Shown here one piece after another: positions 49,806-64,000 of a stretch of 64,000 nucleotides of DNA. Source of the stretch: Butyrivibrio sp. MC2013 (GTDB lineage Bacteria; Bacillota; Clostridia; Lachnospirales; Lachnospiraceae). Numbering within the stretch: the first letter of the stretch is position 1; every line of letters begins with the position of its first letter. The notes under the pieces are model-generated. The model worked only from the letters and a program-made list of their open reading frames with translations, made no database searches and had not been told where the DNA came from. The stretch is taken from NCBI RefSeq assembly GCF_000424585.1, contig NZ_AUKE01000020.1, positions 1-64,000 of the forward strand. Reading direction: 5' to 3'. The position numbers and the translations under genes are program-made.

Positions 49806-51269
49806 ATGAGAAGGTTTGAGGGTAAGGTGACTGCAAGGCTGTCACTTATGGCAGCTATGCTTGCTATATGCAGTCTTTCCGGATGTTCGCACAAAGCAGA
49901 AAATACACAATATGCTTTTGGAGAGCCTGTCTATGCTACTGGAGAGGACAGTTTGCTCCCTGAGGGCTATGATCAGCAATCCGAGCTTCAAAGACAAGAC
50001 TATGTGATGGGTCCTGATGGGGACATGATCGCTGAAGGGGGTGTACCAGGAGCGGCAGAACCCAACGCGGATAATTACGCTGTAGGCAAAAGGGTCCCCA
50101 CTATTCAGGTAATGGGAGAAGAAGAAAATGACGTTTCTTCCGAAAAAGATGGATCAGCTGATAAAGAAGCTGATAAGGCAACTTTCGGCAGCACTGAGAA
50201 TAATCTGCTTGAAGCAAAGGAAACTGAAGATGCAGCAGCTGATTCCGGTGATTCTTCTGACAGCTGTGTCAGCATAAAAAACAGATCTTTTGATGCATCC
50301 TCAGATGAGGTCACTGTTATATTTGGGGGTGATGTACTCTTTTCCAGGGATTATGCCATTTTATATTCCGTGCAGAGAAATGGCGGAATAAGCGGGGTTG
50401 TAGACAAGCCGCTCCTGGATCTGATGCAGGGTGCTGATCTGTGTATGGTCAATAATGAATTTCCTTATACAACAGGCGGCGCACCACTTGAAGGCAAGGA
50501 ATTTACTTTTCACGCAGATTACTCTTCTGTCTCATATCTAAGAGATATGGGTGTGGATCTGGTGAGCATAGCCAATAATCATATATTTGATTATGGCGAA
50601 AAGGGCCTGCTTGATACTCTGTCCTGCCTGGAAGATGCAGATATGCCCTATGTGGGAGCCGGAAGAAATATAGATGAAGCTTCGGAGACGCTCTATTTTA
50701 CCAGCGATAATGGCATCAGACTGGCTTTTATATCAGGCTGTGACGTTGAAGGTGCTGAGCCTCCCTTTACCAGGGGAGCTACAGAATCTCTGCCCGGTGT
50801 GTTCAGGGTCAGGAAAGATGAGCTGTTATGCCAGCGCGTGAGAGAGGCAAAGCAAACTGGCGCTGTGGTGATCGTATATATGCACTGGGGCATAGAGAAT
50901 ACCACTGAATTAAACTGGCTTCAGATGAGTCAGGCAAAGGATCTGTCCGCAGCAGGAGCAGATCTCATAATAGGAGATCATCCCCATTGCCTGCAGGGAA
51001 TAGATTATGTTGGCGATGTTCCTGTGATATATAGCCTTGGCAATTATCTCTTTAATTCCAAGACTCTTGATACAGGTCTGATAGAAGCTACTTTTGCCAA
51101 AGAAGGCCTTAAGAGCTGGCGGTTCATACCTGCTATCCAGTCCGGATCTGCTGTAAGAGCAGCATCTCCGGAGGAAAAGGCCAGGATCATATCCTATATG
51201 CAGTCTCTCTCTCCTAATGTGATAATCTCTCAGGATGGCGTTATAGACTCGCTTGTTCCCAGGGGATAA
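49806..51269 (+). CDS. CapA-like (PGA_cap) lipoprotein
   Basis: The 487-residue protein has a lipoprotein signal with lipobox LSGC (Cys27), an acidic low-complexity linker to about residue 165, then a CapA/PgsA-type metallophosphoesterase-like domain: VIFGGDVLFSRDYA, VNNEFPYT, IANNHIFDYGEKG, VYMHWGIENT, GDHPHCLQGID, IYSLGNYLFNS. In Bacillus, CapA supports poly-gamma-glutamate export; many Firmicutes have similar proteins of unknown role. It sits between the rplA terminator and the rplJ promoter, an unusual place. The start at 49806 is 7 bp after GGGGG; 49800 is too close to it. Confidence 0.85.
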   Translation: MRRFEGKVTARLSLMAAMLAICSLSGCSHKAENTQYAFGEPVYATGEDSLLPEGYDQQSELQRQDYVMGPDGDMIAEGGVPGAAEPNADNYAVGKRVPTIQVMGEEENDVSSEKDGSADKEADKATFGSTENNLLEAKETEDAAADSGDSSDSCVSIKNRSFDASSDEVTVIFGGDVLFSRDYAILYSVQRNGGISGVVDKPLLDLMQGADLCMVNNEFPYTTGGAPLEGKEFTFHADYSSVSYLRDMGVDLVSIANNHIFDYGEKGLLDTLSCLEDADMPYVGAGRNIDEASETLYFTSDNGIRLAFISGCDVEGAEPPFTRGATESLPGVFRVRKDELLCQRVREAKQTGAVVIVYMHWGIENTTELNWLQMSQAKDLSAAGADLIIGDHPHCLQGIDYVGDVPVIYSLGNYLFNSKTLDTGLIEATFAKEGLKSWRFIPAIQSGSAVRAASPEEKARIISYMQSLSPNVIISQDGVIDSLVPRG

Positions 51270-51293
51270 TCTGTATTAATTTATAAAAAACAC

Positions 51294-51323
51294 TTGACAG
51301 CTAATGGCTATATGTAGTAAATT
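51294..51323 (+). promoter_or_regulatory. Promoter of rplJ-rplL
   Basis: TTGACA (51294-51299) and TAAATT (51318-51323) are separated by 18 bp. The -35 is perfect; the -10 is moderate. Confidence 0.65.
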
Positions 51324-51329
51324 ATTTTA

Positions 51330-51448
51330 GGTCGTAAGACCAAGCCGAAGACAGCAGGTGTCGTAAGACATAAACCGCATGGTTCCCTGCCGAGGATTAG
51401 TTCATTATCTGACTATTACCCTCCCAATGTCTTTGGGAGGTTTTTTTT
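51330..51448 (+). ncRNA. L10 leader (autoregulatory rplJL leader)
   Basis: The 120-nt leader holds the features of the ribosomal protein L10 leader: GGTCGTAAGACC hairpin, CCGAAGACAGCAGGTG, then CCCTGCCGAGG, ending in a terminator (51420-51448) just before the rplJ site. L10(L12)4 binds such leaders to shut off its own synthesis. Confidence 0.85.
51420..51448 (+). terminator. Terminator of the L10 leader (attenuator)
   Basis: CCTCCCAA / TTGGGAGG, followed by eight T residues; it ends 28 bp before the rplJ start. Confidence 0.88.
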
Positions 51449-51476
51449 CGGCCGAATTCTATAAGGAGGTAAAGAC

Positions 51477-52046
51477 ATGGCAAAGGTTGAGATTAAGCAG
51501 CCTGTAGTTCAGGAGATTTCTGAAAAGGTTAAAAATGCGCAGGCTGTTGTTCTGGTAGATTACCGCGGACTTACTGTTGCTCAGGATACAGAGCTTCGTA
51601 GAGCACTTCGTGCTGAGGGCGTAAGCTACAAGATCTACAAGAACACAATGATGAAGCGTGCATTCGAGGGCACAGATTTCGCTCAGATGGATGATATGCT
51701 CAATGGACCGAGTGCAATGGCTGTTTCTGAAACAGATCCTGCAGCTCCGGCTCGTATCCTGTGCGAGTTCGCTAAGAAGAACAACGCACTTGAGGTTAAG
51801 GGTGGTGTATGCGAAGGAAGACTGTTTGACGAGAAGACCATTCAGGAAATCGCAGCAATTCCCCCGAGGGATCAGCTCCTTTCCAGACTGCTTGGTTCTA
51901 TGCAGTCACCTATTGCAAACTTCGCTCGCGTGGTTAAGCAGATCGCAGAGAAGAATGCAGATGGCAGTGAAGCAGCACCCGCAGCTGAGGAAGCTCCTGT
52001 AGCTGAGGCACCTGCAGCAGAAGCAGAAGCACCTGCAGCAGAATAA
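51477..52046 (+). CDS. rplJ: Ribosomal protein L10
   Basis: The 189-residue protein has the L10 N-terminal domain (QEISEKVKNAQAVVLVDYRGLTVAQDTELRR, YKIYKNTMMKRA) and a C-terminal L7/L12-binding helix. The tail is an Ala/Glu/Pro repeat (EEAPVAEAPAAEAEAPAAE), longer than in E. coli. It carries the L7/L12 dimers and, with them, represses its leader. Confidence 0.96.
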   Translation: MAKVEIKQPVVQEISEKVKNAQAVVLVDYRGLTVAQDTELRRALRAEGVSYKIYKNTMMKRAFEGTDFAQMDDMLNGPSAMAVSETDPAAPARILCEFAKKNNALEVKGGVCEGRLFDEKTIQEIAAIPPRDQLLSRLLGSMQSPIANFARVVKQIAEKNADGSEAAPAAEEAPVAEAPAAEAEAPAAE

Positions 52047-52144
52047 TTTAATGGCTCTAGTTTAAGATGAGCCGATATCCGGAATCTACCGGAGATGATA
52101 TTAAAAATAAGATTTTAAACCAGACTAAATGGAGGTAAATTATC

Positions 52145-52519
52145 ATGGCAAAGTTATCCACACAGGAAATCATTGATGCTATCAAAGAGCTTTCCGTTCT
52201 TGAACTGAACGATCTCGTAAAGGCATGTGAAGAAGAGTTCGGCGTATCCGCAGCAGCAGGTGTTGTTGTTGCTGGTCCTGCAGCAGGCGCTGCAGCTGCT
52301 GAAGAGCAGACTGAGTTCAACGTAGAGCTGACAGAAGTTGGCCCTAACAAGGTTAAGGTTATCAAGGTTGTTCGTGAGATCACAGGTCTTGGCCTCAAGG
52401 AAGCTAAGGATCTCGTAGACGGCGCTCCTAAGATGATCAAGGAAGGTGCTGAGAAAGCTGAAGCTGAGGATATCAAGGCTAAGGTTGAGGCTGAAGGCGC
52501 TAAGGTTACTCTTAAGTAA
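52145..52519 (+). CDS. rplL: Ribosomal protein L7/L12
   Basis: The 124-residue protein has the N-terminal dimer helices ([29 protein letters not shown]), an Ala-rich hinge, and the C-terminal factor-binding domain ([40 protein letters not shown]). It is followed by a strong terminator. Length and hinge are normal. Confidence 0.97.
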   Translation: MAKLSTQEIIDAIKELSVLELNDLVKACEEEFGVSAAAGVVVAGPAAGAAAAEEQTEFNVELTEVGPNKVKVIKVVREITGLGLKEAKDLVDGAPKMIKEGAEKAEAEDIKAKVEAEGAKVTLK

Positions 52520-52555
52520 TTTTTGCCTAAGTCATTGTTTTTATAACTCATATAG

Positions 52556-52593
52556 AGAAGCTGCAACGTGTATGCGCTGCAGCTTCTTTTTTT
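52556..52593 (+). terminator. Terminator of rplJ-rplL
   Basis: AGAAGCTGCA / TGCAGCTTCT, then a long T run. Confidence 0.93.
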
Positions 52594-52608
52594 GCACAAA
52601 AAAGTTTC

Positions 52609-52636
52609 TTGACACACTTGCTTTTTGTGGTATAAA
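52609..52636 (+). promoter_or_regulatory. Promoter of rpoB-rpoC
   Basis: TTGACA (52609-52614) and TATAAA (52631-52636) are separated by 16 bp. It lies directly after the rplL terminator. The ~105-nt leader has GC-rich inverted segments but no structure I can name. Confidence 0.75.
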
Positions 52637-52748
52637 ATGTTATGTGCACTTATTGTGGAGTGACAGGCCCTAGTGCGCCCTTTTTTAGGAGAGGGCAAGA
52701 GGACGCCTGTTTACTCGATTCATTTAATATAGAACGGGGTGAATGTCA

Positions 52749-55700
52749 ATGGAAAAGTACAGGATACATCCTACCGGTTCGGCCGAGACTGTGCGCATGA
52801 GCTTTCAGCGCCAGAAAGAAGTTCTCGAGATGCCTAACCTCATCGAAGTCCAGAAGAACTCCTATCAGTGGTTCCTGGATGACGGTCTCAAGGAAGCGTT
52901 CGATGATATTTCTCCTATCGAAGACTACAGCGGAAAGCTGAGTCTTGAATTCGTAGACTTCAAACTCTGCGAGGATGAAGTCAAGTATTCCATCGAAAAA
53001 TGCAAAGAAAGAGATGCTACATTTGCTGCACCTCTTAAGGTCAAGGTTCGTCTCCATAACAAGGAGAAGGACGAGATCACAGAACACGAGATCTTTATGG
53101 GCGACCTGCCTCTGATGACTGCTACAGGCACATTTGTTATCAACGGTGCTGAGCGTGTTATCGTATCACAGCTGGTTCGTTCTCCCGGTATTTACTACGA
53201 TCTCACATATGACAAGCTGGGTAAGCAGCTGATCGCATGCACAGTTATCCCTAACCGTGGTGCATGGCTTGAGTACGAAACAGACAGTAACGACGTATTC
53301 TATGTACGTGTAGACCGTACACGTAAGGTTCCTGTTACAGTCCTGATTCGTGCTATGGGTGTTGGAAGCAATGAAGAGATCATTGATCTCTTTGGCGATG
53401 AGCCCAAGCTTCAGGCTTCAATCTCCAAGGATTCGTCTACAGATTATCAGACGGGTCTCTTAGAGCTGTACAAGAAGATCCGTCCCGGTGAGCCTCTTTC
53501 CGTTGACAGCGCTGAATCACTGATCACAGCTATGTTCTTTGACCCCAGAAGATATGATCTGGCTAAGGTCGGCAGATACAAGTTCAATAAGAAGCTTCAC
53601 CTGAAGAATCGTATCAGCGGACAGGTACTGGCTGAAGATGTTGTTGATGAGACAACAGGCGAGATGATCGCTGCTGCAGGTACCAAGCTGACCAGAGCTA
53701 TGGCAGAAGAGATTCAGGATGCTGCTATTCCTTATGTATGGATCCAGACAGAAGAGCGTAATGTTAAGGTGCTCTCCAACATGATGGTAGACCTTACTCA
53801 TTATGTTGACTGCAATCCCAAGGAACTGGGCATCAACGAGGACGTATATTATCCTGTCCTTCGTGAGATTCTGGATGAGTATGCGGTAAAGGATGATGCA
53901 GAAGGCCTTGCTGAAGCTATCCAGAACCGTGTGCATGATCTGATCCCCAAGCACATTACAAGAGAGGATATCTTTGCCTCTATTAACTATAATATGCACC
54001 TGGAATACGGCATTGGTAACCACGATGATATCGACCATCTGGGCAACCGTCGTATCCGCTGCGTAGGTGAGCTGCTCCAGAACCAGTATCGTATTGGTTT
54101 GTCACGTCTCGAGCGTGTAGTTCGTGAGCGTATGACAACCCGTGATGCTGAAGAGATCTCACCTCAGACACTTATCAACATCAAGCCCGTACAGGCTGCT
54201 GTTAAGGAGTTCTTTGGTTCTTCACAGCTGTCTCAGTTCATGGATCAGAACAACCCTCTGTCCGAGCTGACTCACAAGAGACGTCTCTCTGCTCTGGGTC
54301 CCGGCGGTCTGTCAAGAGATCGTGCCGGATTCGAGGTTCGAGACGTGCACTATACTCACTATGGACGTATGTGCCCTATTGAGACTCCTGAAGGTCCTAA
54401 CATCGGTCTTATCAACTCACTGGCTTCTTATGCAAGAGTCAATGAGTACGGCTTTGTAGAAGCTCCTTATCGTAAGGTGGACCACACAGACGAGGAAAAT
54501 CCTGTTGTCACAGATGAGATCACATACATGACAGCAGACGAAGAAGATAACTACCATGTAGCACAGGCTAATACTCCTCTGGATGCAGAGGGTCACTTCC
54601 TGCGCAACAATGTATCCGGTCGTTATAAAGAGGAAACATCCGAGTATCAGAAGAACATGATCGATTATATGGATGTCTCCCCGAGAATGGTATTCTCAGT
54701 TGCTACAGCACTTATTCCTTTCCTGGAGAACGACGATGCTAACCGTGCGCTGATGGGATCAAACATGCAGCGTCAGGCAGTGCCGCTTCTGACAACCGAT
54801 GCTCCTGCAGTAGGAACAGGTATGGAGAGAAAGGCCGCTGTTGACTCAGGTGACAGCGTAGTAGCTTCCAAGGACGGTGTGGTTGATTATGTTGATTCAC
54901 GTATCATCCGTATCTCCTATGATGATGGTGACAATGAAGAATTCCACCTGATCAAGTTCATGAGGACCAACCAGTCCACATGCTATAACCAGAGACCTAC
55001 AGTAGTAAAGGGTGACAGAGTTGTAGCAGGACAGGTTATTGCAGACGGACCTTCTACATATAAGGGTGAGCTGGGACTTGGTAAGAACCCTCTTATCGGT
55101 TTCATGACCTGGGAAGGTTACAACTACGAGGACGCGGTTCTTCTTTCTGAGCGTCTGGTACGTGATGATGTATTTACTTCCGTACATATCGAGGAGTATG
55201 AGGCAGAAGCACGTGAGACCAAGCTGGGACCTGAAGAGATCACAAGAGATGTGCCCGGTGTAGGTGATGAAGCTCTTAAGGATCTGGACGAGAACGGCGT
55301 TATCCGTATCGGTGCCGAGGTTCGTGCAGGTGATATCCTGGTTGGTAAGGTTACACCTAAGGGTGAGACCGAGCTTACAGCAGAGGAGAGACTGCTGAGA
55401 GCTATCTTCGGTGAGAAGGCAAGAGAAGTACGTGATACATCCCTTAAGGTTCCTCACGGTGAGTACGGTATCATCGTTGATGCCAAGGTATTTACAAGAG
55501 AGAACGGCGATGAGCTGTCTCCCGGTGTTAATAAATCAGTTCGTATTTACATTGCACAGAAGAGAAAGATCTCTGTGGGTGATAAGATGGCGGGACGTCA
55601 TGGTAACAAGGGTGTCGTTTCCCGTGTGCTTCCTATCGAGGATATGCCTTATCTGCCCAACGGTCGTCCTCTTGATATCGTGCTGAATCCTCTGGGCGTG

Positions 55701-56597
55701 CCTTCCCGTATGAATATTGGACAGGTCCTGGAGATTCACCTGTCACTGGCTGCCAAGGCTCTGGGCTTTAACGTTTCAACACCTATCTTCGACGGTGCAA
55801 ACGAGAAAGACATCCAGGATATGCTGGAAATGGCTAACGACTATGTAAATGACAGCTGGGAAGATTTTGAAGCTAAGTACAAGGATCTGGTAATGCCCGA
55901 GATCATGAAGTATCTCTATGATAATCGTGATCACAGAGAGCTCTGGAAGGGTGTTCCTATCACATCCGACGGTAAGGTACAGCTCCGTGATGGACGTACA
56001 GGCCAGAAGTTTGACGGTAAGACCACAATCGGTCACATGCATTACCTCAAGCTCCACCACCTGGTAGACGATAAGATCCACGCTCGTTCTACCGGTCCTT
56101 ACTCTCTGGTAACACAGCAGCCTCTGGGTGGTAAAGCTCAGTTCGGTGGACAGCGTTTCGGAGAAATGGAAGTTTGGGCTCTAGAGGCTTATGGCGCAGC
56201 TTATACACTTCAGGAGATCCTGACAGTTAAGTCCGATGACGTTGTAGGACGTGTTAAGACTTATGAAGCTATCATCAAGGGCGACAATATCCCTGAACCC
56301 GGCGTACCGGAATCCTTCAAGGTACTCCTGAAAGAGCTTCAGGCTCTGGGTCTGGATATCAGAGTCCTGCGCGAGGATAATACTGAAGTTGAGATCATGG
56401 AATCCATTGATTATACAGATTCCAACCTCCGTATGGAGATCGAGGGCGAAGGTCGTCGCAACTATGACGATGAGTCATTTGAAGCAAACGGATTCTCAAC
56501 TCAGAGATTTGATGAAGAAAGTGGTGAACTTGTGGATGATACAGATCTTTCTTCAGATTTTGCAGCCAACGATCAGGCCGATGACAGCGACTTTTAA
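52749..56597 (+). CDS. rpoB: RNA polymerase beta subunit
   Basis: The 1282-residue subunit contains the usual order of regions: [22 protein letters not shown] near the N-terminus, the rifampicin region around [47 protein letters not shown], and the C-terminal [25 protein letters not shown]. In the rifampicin region the sensitive-type residues (S, D, H, S) are in place. The start at 52749 is 9 bp after GGGG; 52743 is a closer ATG. Transcribed with rpoC. Confidence 0.97.
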   Translation: MEKYRIHPTGSAETVRMSFQRQKEVLEMPNLIEVQKNSYQWFLDDGLKEAFDDISPIEDYSGKLSLEFVDFKLCEDEVKYSIEKCKERDATFAAPLKVKVRLHNKEKDEITEHEIFMGDLPLMTATGTFVINGAERVIVSQLVRSPGIYYDLTYDKLGKQLIACTVIPNRGAWLEYETDSNDVFYVRVDRTRKVPVTVLIRAMGVGSNEEIIDLFGDEPKLQASISKDSSTDYQTGLLELYKKIRPGEPLSVDSAESLITAMFFDPRRYDLAKVGRYKFNKKLHLKNRISGQVLAEDVVDETTGEMIAAAGTKLTRAMAEEIQDAAIPYVWIQTEERNVKVLSNMMVDLTHYVDCNPKELGINEDVYYPVLREILDEYAVKDDAEGLAEAIQNRVHDLIPKHITREDIFASINYNMHLEYGIGNHDDIDHLGNRRIRCVGELLQNQYRIGLSRLERVVRERMTTRDAEEISPQTLINIKPVQAAVKEFFGSSQLSQFMDQNNPLSELTHKRRLSALGPGGLSRDRAGFEVRDVHYTHYGRMCPIETPEGPNIGLINSLASYARVNEYGFVEAPYRKVDHTDEENPVVTDEITYMTADEEDNYHVAQANTPLDAEGHFLRNNVSGRYKEETSEYQKNMIDYMDVSPRMVFSVATALIPFLENDDANRALMGSNMQRQAVPLLTTDAPAVGTGMERKAAVDSGDSVVASKDGVVDYVDSRIIRISYDDGDNEEFHLIKFMRTNQSTCYNQRPTVVKGDRVVAGQVIADGPSTYKGELGLGKNPLIGFMTWEGYNYEDAVLLSERLVRDDVFTSVHIEEYEAEARETKLGPEEITRDVPGVGDEALKDLDENGVIRIGAEVRAGDILVGKVTPKGETELTAEERLLRAIFGEKAREVRDTSLKVPHGEYGIIVDAKVFTRENGDELSPGVNKSVRIYIAQKRKISVGDKMAGRHGNKGVVSRVLPIEDMPYLPNGRPLDIVLNPLGVPSRMNIGQVLEIHLSLAAKALGFNVSTPIFDGANEKDIQDMLEMANDYVNDSWEDFEAKYKDLVMPEIMKYLYDNRDHRELWKGVPITSDGKVQLRDGRTGQKFDGKTTIGHMHYLKLHHLVDDKIHARSTGPYSLVTQQPLGGKAQFGGQRFGEMEVWALEAYGAAYTLQEILTVKSDDVVGRVKTYEAIIKGDNIPEPGVPESFKVLLKELQALGLDIRVLREDNTEVEIMESIDYTDSNLRMEIEGEGRRNYDDESFEANGFSTQRFDEESGELVDDTDLSSDFAANDQADDSDF

Positions 56598-56683
56598 CAT
56601 GTGAGATCCATAGATCCTAGTTACTGTCAAAAAGAGCTTTTGTGCCCGGCACAGTCCGGGCATATGACAAGGAGATAATAAGC

Positions 56684-60418
<3,735 letters not shown>

Positions 60419-60478
60419 TTAACGGATAATAGATAACATATTTTCGTAAAAATAATTATGCTTTTTTATAAAGCGGTG

Positions 60479-60507
60479 TTGACAAGCATTTAAGCATTAA
60501 TTATAAT
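60479..60507 (+). promoter_or_regulatory. Consensus sigma-A promoter of rpsL-rpsG-fusA
   Basis: TTGACA (60479-60484) and TATAAT (60502-60507) are separated by 17 bp: a perfect consensus promoter. Confidence 0.9.
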
Positions 60508-60525
60508 ATCGAATTGTGTGAAAAT

Positions 60526-60556
60526 ACGGAAAGGGGAACGTATGTCCTCTTTCCGT
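60526..60556 (+). promoter_or_regulatory. Leader hairpin before rpsL
   Basis: ACGGAAAG..GGA pairs with TCC..CTTTCCGT (60526-60556) in the transcribed leader, 30 bp before the ribosome-binding site. No T run follows, so it is more likely a regulatory or stabilising structure than a terminator. Confidence 0.55.
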
Positions 60557-60598
60557 GTTCGCACGTAGATATACATATTCCAACAGGAGGTGAAAAGA

Positions 60599-61018
60599 AT
60601 GCCAACATTTAACCAGTTAGTCAGAAAGGGTCGTCAGACAACTGTAAAGAAGTCTACTGCTCCTGCACTGCAGAAGGGTTTCAATTCTCTTCATAAGAAA
60701 GAGACTGCTACTTCTTCTCCTCAGAAGCGCGGCGTCTGCACAGCTGTAAAGACAGCTACACCTAAGAAGCCTAACTCTGCTCTGCGTAAGATCGCCAGAG
60801 TACGTCTTTCCAACGGCATCGAGGTTACATCCTATATTCCTGGCGAAGGCCACAACCTTCAGGAGCATAGCGTAGTCCTCATCCGTGGCGGAAGAGTTAA
60901 GGATCTGCCTGGTACAAGATACCACATTATCCGTGGTACACTTGATACAGCCGGTGTTGCAGATCGTAAGCAGGCTCGTTCTAAGTATGGCGCTAAGCGT
61001 CCCAAGAAGGCTAAGTAA
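60599..61018 (+). CDS. rpsL: Ribosomal protein S12
   Basis: The 139-residue protein has the S12 motifs: [72 protein letters not shown]. The streptomycin-region Lys in TPKKPNSA and GRVKDLPG are the wild-type (sensitive) residues. The start at 60599 follows AGGAGG. Confidence 0.97.
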   Translation: MPTFNQLVRKGRQTTVKKSTAPALQKGFNSLHKKETATSSPQKRGVCTAVKTATPKKPNSALRKIARVRLSNGIEVTSYIPGEGHNLQEHSVVLIRGGRVKDLPGTRYHIIRGTLDTAGVADRKQARSKYGAKRPKKAK

Positions 61019-61183
61019 GAAACAGTAGTAGTAAATTATTAAGTGTTGGAGTTCTTTATACTATAGAAGTAATATATCTTTTCAGTTACTGATGGTTATA
61101 TTTACAGACAGTTATAAAAGACCGCACGAACACTTAATGTGAGTACCTATGAATTATCCAATTTTGATAAGGAGGGAAGAACC

Positions 61184-61654
61184 GTGCCGCGTAAAGGACA
61201 TATTGTAAAACGTGATGTATTGGAAGATCCTATGTACAACAGCAAGGTTGTAACCAAGCTTGTTAACCAGGTCATGCTGGACGGCAAGAAGGGTGTTGCA
61301 CAGAAGATTGTATACGGAGCTTTCGCACAGGTTGAAGAGAAGGCAGGTAAGCCTGCTCTTGAAGTATTCGAGTCAGCAATGAACAACATCATGCCTGCAC
61401 TCGAGGTAAAGGCTAGACGTATCGGTGGTGCTACATATCAGGTACCGATTGAAGTAAGACCCGATAGACGTCAGGCGCTGGCACTCCGCTGGCTTGTAAT
61501 GTTTTCACGTAAGCGTGGTGAGAAGACTATGATCGACCGCCTCGCTGGCGAGATTATGGATGCATCTAATAATACAGGTGCAGCTGTTAAGCGTAAGGAA
61601 GACATGCACAAGATGGCAGATGCAAACAAGGCATTCTCACATTATCGTTTCTGA
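61184..61654 (+). CDS. rpsG: Ribosomal protein S7
   Basis: The 156-residue protein has [38 protein letters not shown] and [21 protein letters not shown] segments of S7 (here [21 protein letters not shown]). The start is GTG at 61184 after GGAGGGA; the in-frame extension to 61139 has no conserved residues. The S7 length is then exactly the family norm. Confidence 0.96.
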   Translation: MPRKGHIVKRDVLEDPMYNSKVVTKLVNQVMLDGKKGVAQKIVYGAFAQVEEKAGKPALEVFESAMNNIMPALEVKARRIGGATYQVPIEVRPDRRQALALRWLVMFSRKRGEKTMIDRLAGEIMDASNNTGAAVKRKEDMHKMADANKAFSHYRF

Positions 61655-61687
61655 TGTTTGTTTGCAACTTTTTAGGAGGAAATACCT

Positions 61688-63808
61688 TTGGCAAAGAGAG
61701 AATATCCATTGGAGAGAACCAGGAATATTGGTATCATCGCTCATATCGATGCAGGTAAGACTACTTGTACAGAGCGTATCCTCTATTATACTGGTGTTAA
61801 CTACAAGATTGGTGAGACCCACGATGGCGCTTCTACCATGGACTTCATGGAGCAGGAGAGAGAGCGTGGTATCACAATCCAGTCTGCAGCTACAACATGT
61901 CACTGGACTCCTCAGGAATACGGTAAGAAGATTGAAGGCGCTCCCGAGTATCGTCTGAATATCATCGATACTCCCGGCCACGTTGACTTCACAGCAGAAG
62001 TTGAGCGTTCACTCCGTGTTCTTGACGGTGCAGTAGGCATCTTCGATGCAAAGAACGGTGTTGAGCCGCAGTCAGAGAACGTATGGCGTCAGGCTGACAC
62101 ATACGGTGTACCGCGTATTGCATTCATCAACAAGATGGATATCGTTGGTGCAAACTTCTACCACGATCTGGATATGATCCGTGATCGTCTTGGTAAGAAC
62201 CCCATCGCCATCAACATCCCGATCGGCGCTGAGGATACATATGAAGGTCTGATCGACCTCTTCGAGATGAAGGCATACTACTTCAGAGGCGCTAACGGTG
62301 CTGATGAAGATTGCGAAGATATCCCTGAAGATATGATGGATCAGGCAAAGGAATGGCACGACAAGATGGTTGAGCAGATTGTCGAGCTGGATGAAGAGCT
62401 TATGGAGAGATACCTTGAAGGTGATGAGATCTCAACAGCTGAGCTTAAGGCTGCTCTTCGTAAGGGTACAATCGCTTCTGAAGCAGTTCCTGTATGTAAC
62501 GGAACAGCTTATAGAAATAAGGGCGTACAGAAGATGCTCGATGCTGTTATCGAGTTCCTTCCTGCTCCTACAGATGTACCGGACGTTGAAGGCGTTGACA
62601 TGGAAGGTAACGAGATCACATGTAAGTCTACAGAGGATGGCCCTCTGGCAGCTCTTGCATTCAAGATCGTATCCGATCCTTTCGTTGGTAAGCTGGCATT
62701 CATCCGTGTATACAGAGGAATCCTTAAGTCCGGTTCCTATGTACTGAACTCAACAAAGGATAGGAAGGAACGTGTAGGTCGTATCCTTCAGATTCACGCT
62801 GACAAGCGTACCGAGATCGATGAGGCATTTGCTGGTGATATCGCTGCAGCTGTCGGCCTTAAGGATACAACAACTGGTGATACAATCTGTGATGATCAGA
62901 ATCCTGTTATCCTTGAGTCTATCGAGTTCCCGGATCCCGTTATTGAGCTTGCTATCGAGCCCAAGACTAAGGCTGGCCAGGCTAAGCTTGGTGAAGCACT
63001 TGGTAAGCTCTCTGAAGAAGATCCTACATTCCAGGTACACTCAAATGCTGAGACCGGCCAGACAATCATCGCCGGAATGGGCGAGGTACAGCTGGAAGTT
63101 ATCGTAGACCGTCTCCTTCGTGAGTTTAAGGTAGAGGCTAACGTTGGTGCACCTCAGGTTGCTTACAAGGAAGCATTTACTAAGGCTGTTGACGTTGATT
63201 CCAAGTACGCTAAGCAGTCCGGTGGTCGTGGTCAGTACGGTCACTGTAAAGTAAGATTCGAGCCTATGGATGCTAACGGCGAAGAACTGTACAAGTTCGA
63301 CAGTGAGGTAGTAGGTGGTGCTATTCCTAAGGAATACATTCAGCCTATCTCCGAAGGTATCGAAGAGGCTATGAAGGCCGGTAACATTGCAGGATTCCCT
63401 GTTGTAGGTGTACATGCTACAGTTTACGACGGATCCTACCATGAAGTCGACTCTTCAGAAATGGCATTCCATATTGCCGGTTCTATGGCATTTAAGGATG
63501 CTATGGCTAAGGCTGCACCTGCACTTCTTGAGCCTATCATGAAGGTTGAGGTTACAATGCCTGAGGAATACATGGGCGATGTAATCGGTGATATCAACTC
63601 AAGACGTGGCCGTGTTGAGGGTATGGACGATATGGGTAACGGCAAGATCGTTCGTGCGTATGTTCCCCTTGCTGAGATGTTCGGTTATGCAACAGATCTT
63701 CGTTCCAAGACTCAGGGACGTGGTAACTACTCCATGTTCTTTGAGAAGTACGAGCCCGTACCGAAGAACGTTGCTGACAAGGTTATCACTCAGTACAAGC
63801 AGGCATAA
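61688..63808 (+). CDS. fusA: Translation elongation factor G
   Basis: The 706-residue GTPase moves tRNAs and mRNA on the ribosome. Signs: P-loop [12 protein letters not shown], switch [14 protein letters not shown] for guanine, and the C-terminal domain IV/V motifs ([49 protein letters not shown]). It uses TTG as start (61688) after TTAGGAGGA. It is the third gene of the str operon; tuf is expected just beyond the window end. Confidence 0.97.
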   Translation: MAKREYPLERTRNIGIIAHIDAGKTTCTERILYYTGVNYKIGETHDGASTMDFMEQERERGITIQSAATTCHWTPQEYGKKIEGAPEYRLNIIDTPGHVDFTAEVERSLRVLDGAVGIFDAKNGVEPQSENVWRQADTYGVPRIAFINKMDIVGANFYHDLDMIRDRLGKNPIAINIPIGAEDTYEGLIDLFEMKAYYFRGANGADEDCEDIPEDMMDQAKEWHDKMVEQIVELDEELMERYLEGDEISTAELKAALRKGTIASEAVPVCNGTAYRNKGVQKMLDAVIEFLPAPTDVPDVEGVDMEGNEITCKSTEDGPLAALAFKIVSDPFVGKLAFIRVYRGILKSGSYVLNSTKDRKERVGRILQIHADKRTEIDEAFAGDIAAAVGLKDTTTGDTICDDQNPVILESIEFPDPVIELAIEPKTKAGQAKLGEALGKLSEEDPTFQVHSNAETGQTIIAGMGEVQLEVIVDRLLREFKVEANVGAPQVAYKEAFTKAVDVDSKYAKQSGGRGQYGHCKVRFEPMDANGEELYKFDSEVVGGAIPKEYIQPISEGIEEAMKAGNIAGFPVVGVHATVYDGSYHEVDSSEMAFHIAGSMAFKDAMAKAAPALLEPIMKVEVTMPEEYMGDVIGDINSRRGRVEGMDDMGNGKIVRAYVPLAEMFGYATDLRSKTQGRGNYSMFFEKYEPVPKNVADKVITQYKQA

Positions 63809-63836
63809 GCTGATAAATGATAATATGAGTCCTGAT

Positions 63837-63897
63837 TTCAAGCGTTATACTACAAATATAGGCTATAAAAGGCTTTATTTAATAGGAAACGCTTGAA
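63837..63897 (+). other. Inverted repeat after fusA
   Basis: TTCAAGCGTT (63837-63846) and AACGCTTGAA (63888-63897) are perfect 10-bp inverted repeats 41 nt apart. No T run follows closely. It may be a leader structure of the next gene (probably tuf) or an mRNA end. The rest to 64000 is AT-rich. Confidence 0.55.
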
Positions 63898-64000
63898 TTT
63901 AGGGCAAATATCGAATATAATCGTTATTGGTCAGTTCTTTATCTGCAGTTATTTGACTCGTAGATAACAATAAAAAAAACCATAAAAATGTTTTTACATT

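Noticed and set aside
63953..64000. tuf promoter at the window end
   Set aside because: A TTGACT-like box is seen at about 63953 but no -10 box lies at the right distance before the sequence ends.

Overview
The window looks like chromosome of a motile, butyrate-forming Gram-positive anaerobe of the Lachnospiraceae, most likely the Butyrivibrio/Pseudobutyrivibrio line. The clues are a phosphate butyryltransferase-butyrate kinase pair (ptb-buk), two flagellins with late flagellar genes, very large secreted proteins with Ig-like and cell-wall-binding repeats, strong GGAGG ribosome-binding sites, and the Firmicutes order of the rpl/rpo genes. The genus is an inference from gene content. I see no insertion sequence, prophage, CRISPR array or pseudogene.

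Layout. 1-1111: five tRNA genes (Glu, a CAT-anticodon tRNA, Val, Leu, Asp) and a small zinc-ribbon protein. 1192-8384: an acyl-CoA thioesterase, a 1500-residue secreted protein with a lysozyme-like domain and an SH3 domain, then ptb-buk. 8657-12465: secA and prfB, each with a recognisable promoter; prfB has no programmed frameshift. 12474-12755: a 282-bp imperfect palindrome. 12999-31084: an Ig-repeat/beta-helix surface protein, a lipoprotein, a glycosyltransferase, hisC, a chemotaxis receptor, a small membrane protein, a 1848-residue secreted PHP-domain protein, a YibE/F membrane protein and a methyltransferase.

31191-40642 is a late flagellar block: a glycosyltransferase, an FlgN-like chaperone, FlaG, FliD, FliS, a small overlapping protein, a Maf-type flagellin glycosyltransferase and two flagellins. 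Correctly spaced sigma-28 (FliA/SigD)-type promoters precede flaG, both flagellins and probably the receptor gene. GGA motifs placed like CsrA sites lie in the leaders of flaG and both flagellins. Next to the flagellins, 40703-46941 holds a LicD transferase, an acetyltransferase, a CgeB-like glycosyltransferase, a pentulose-phosphate epimerase, an IspD/TarI-like cytidylyltransferase, a TarJ-like zinc dehydrogenase and a glycerophosphodiesterase. Read together these suggest a CDP-ribitol (or other CDP-polyol) pathway feeding a LicD-type phosphopolyol transferase, with flagellin or a surface glycan as acceptor. This is the most interesting candidate system in the window.

47082-63808 is the conserved information-processing block: rpmG-secE-nusG-rplK-rplA, a CapA-like lipoprotein gene, then rplJ-rplL (with L10 leader)-rpoB-rpoC-rpsL-rpsG-fusA. 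The CapA-like gene is an unusual guest; it sits between a terminator and the separate rplJ promoter. A perfect 11-bp inverted repeat covers the rpmG promoter, and three 39-bp tandem repeats lie just before it.

All family names come from recognising motifs by eye. No database search, folding program or alignment tool was run.
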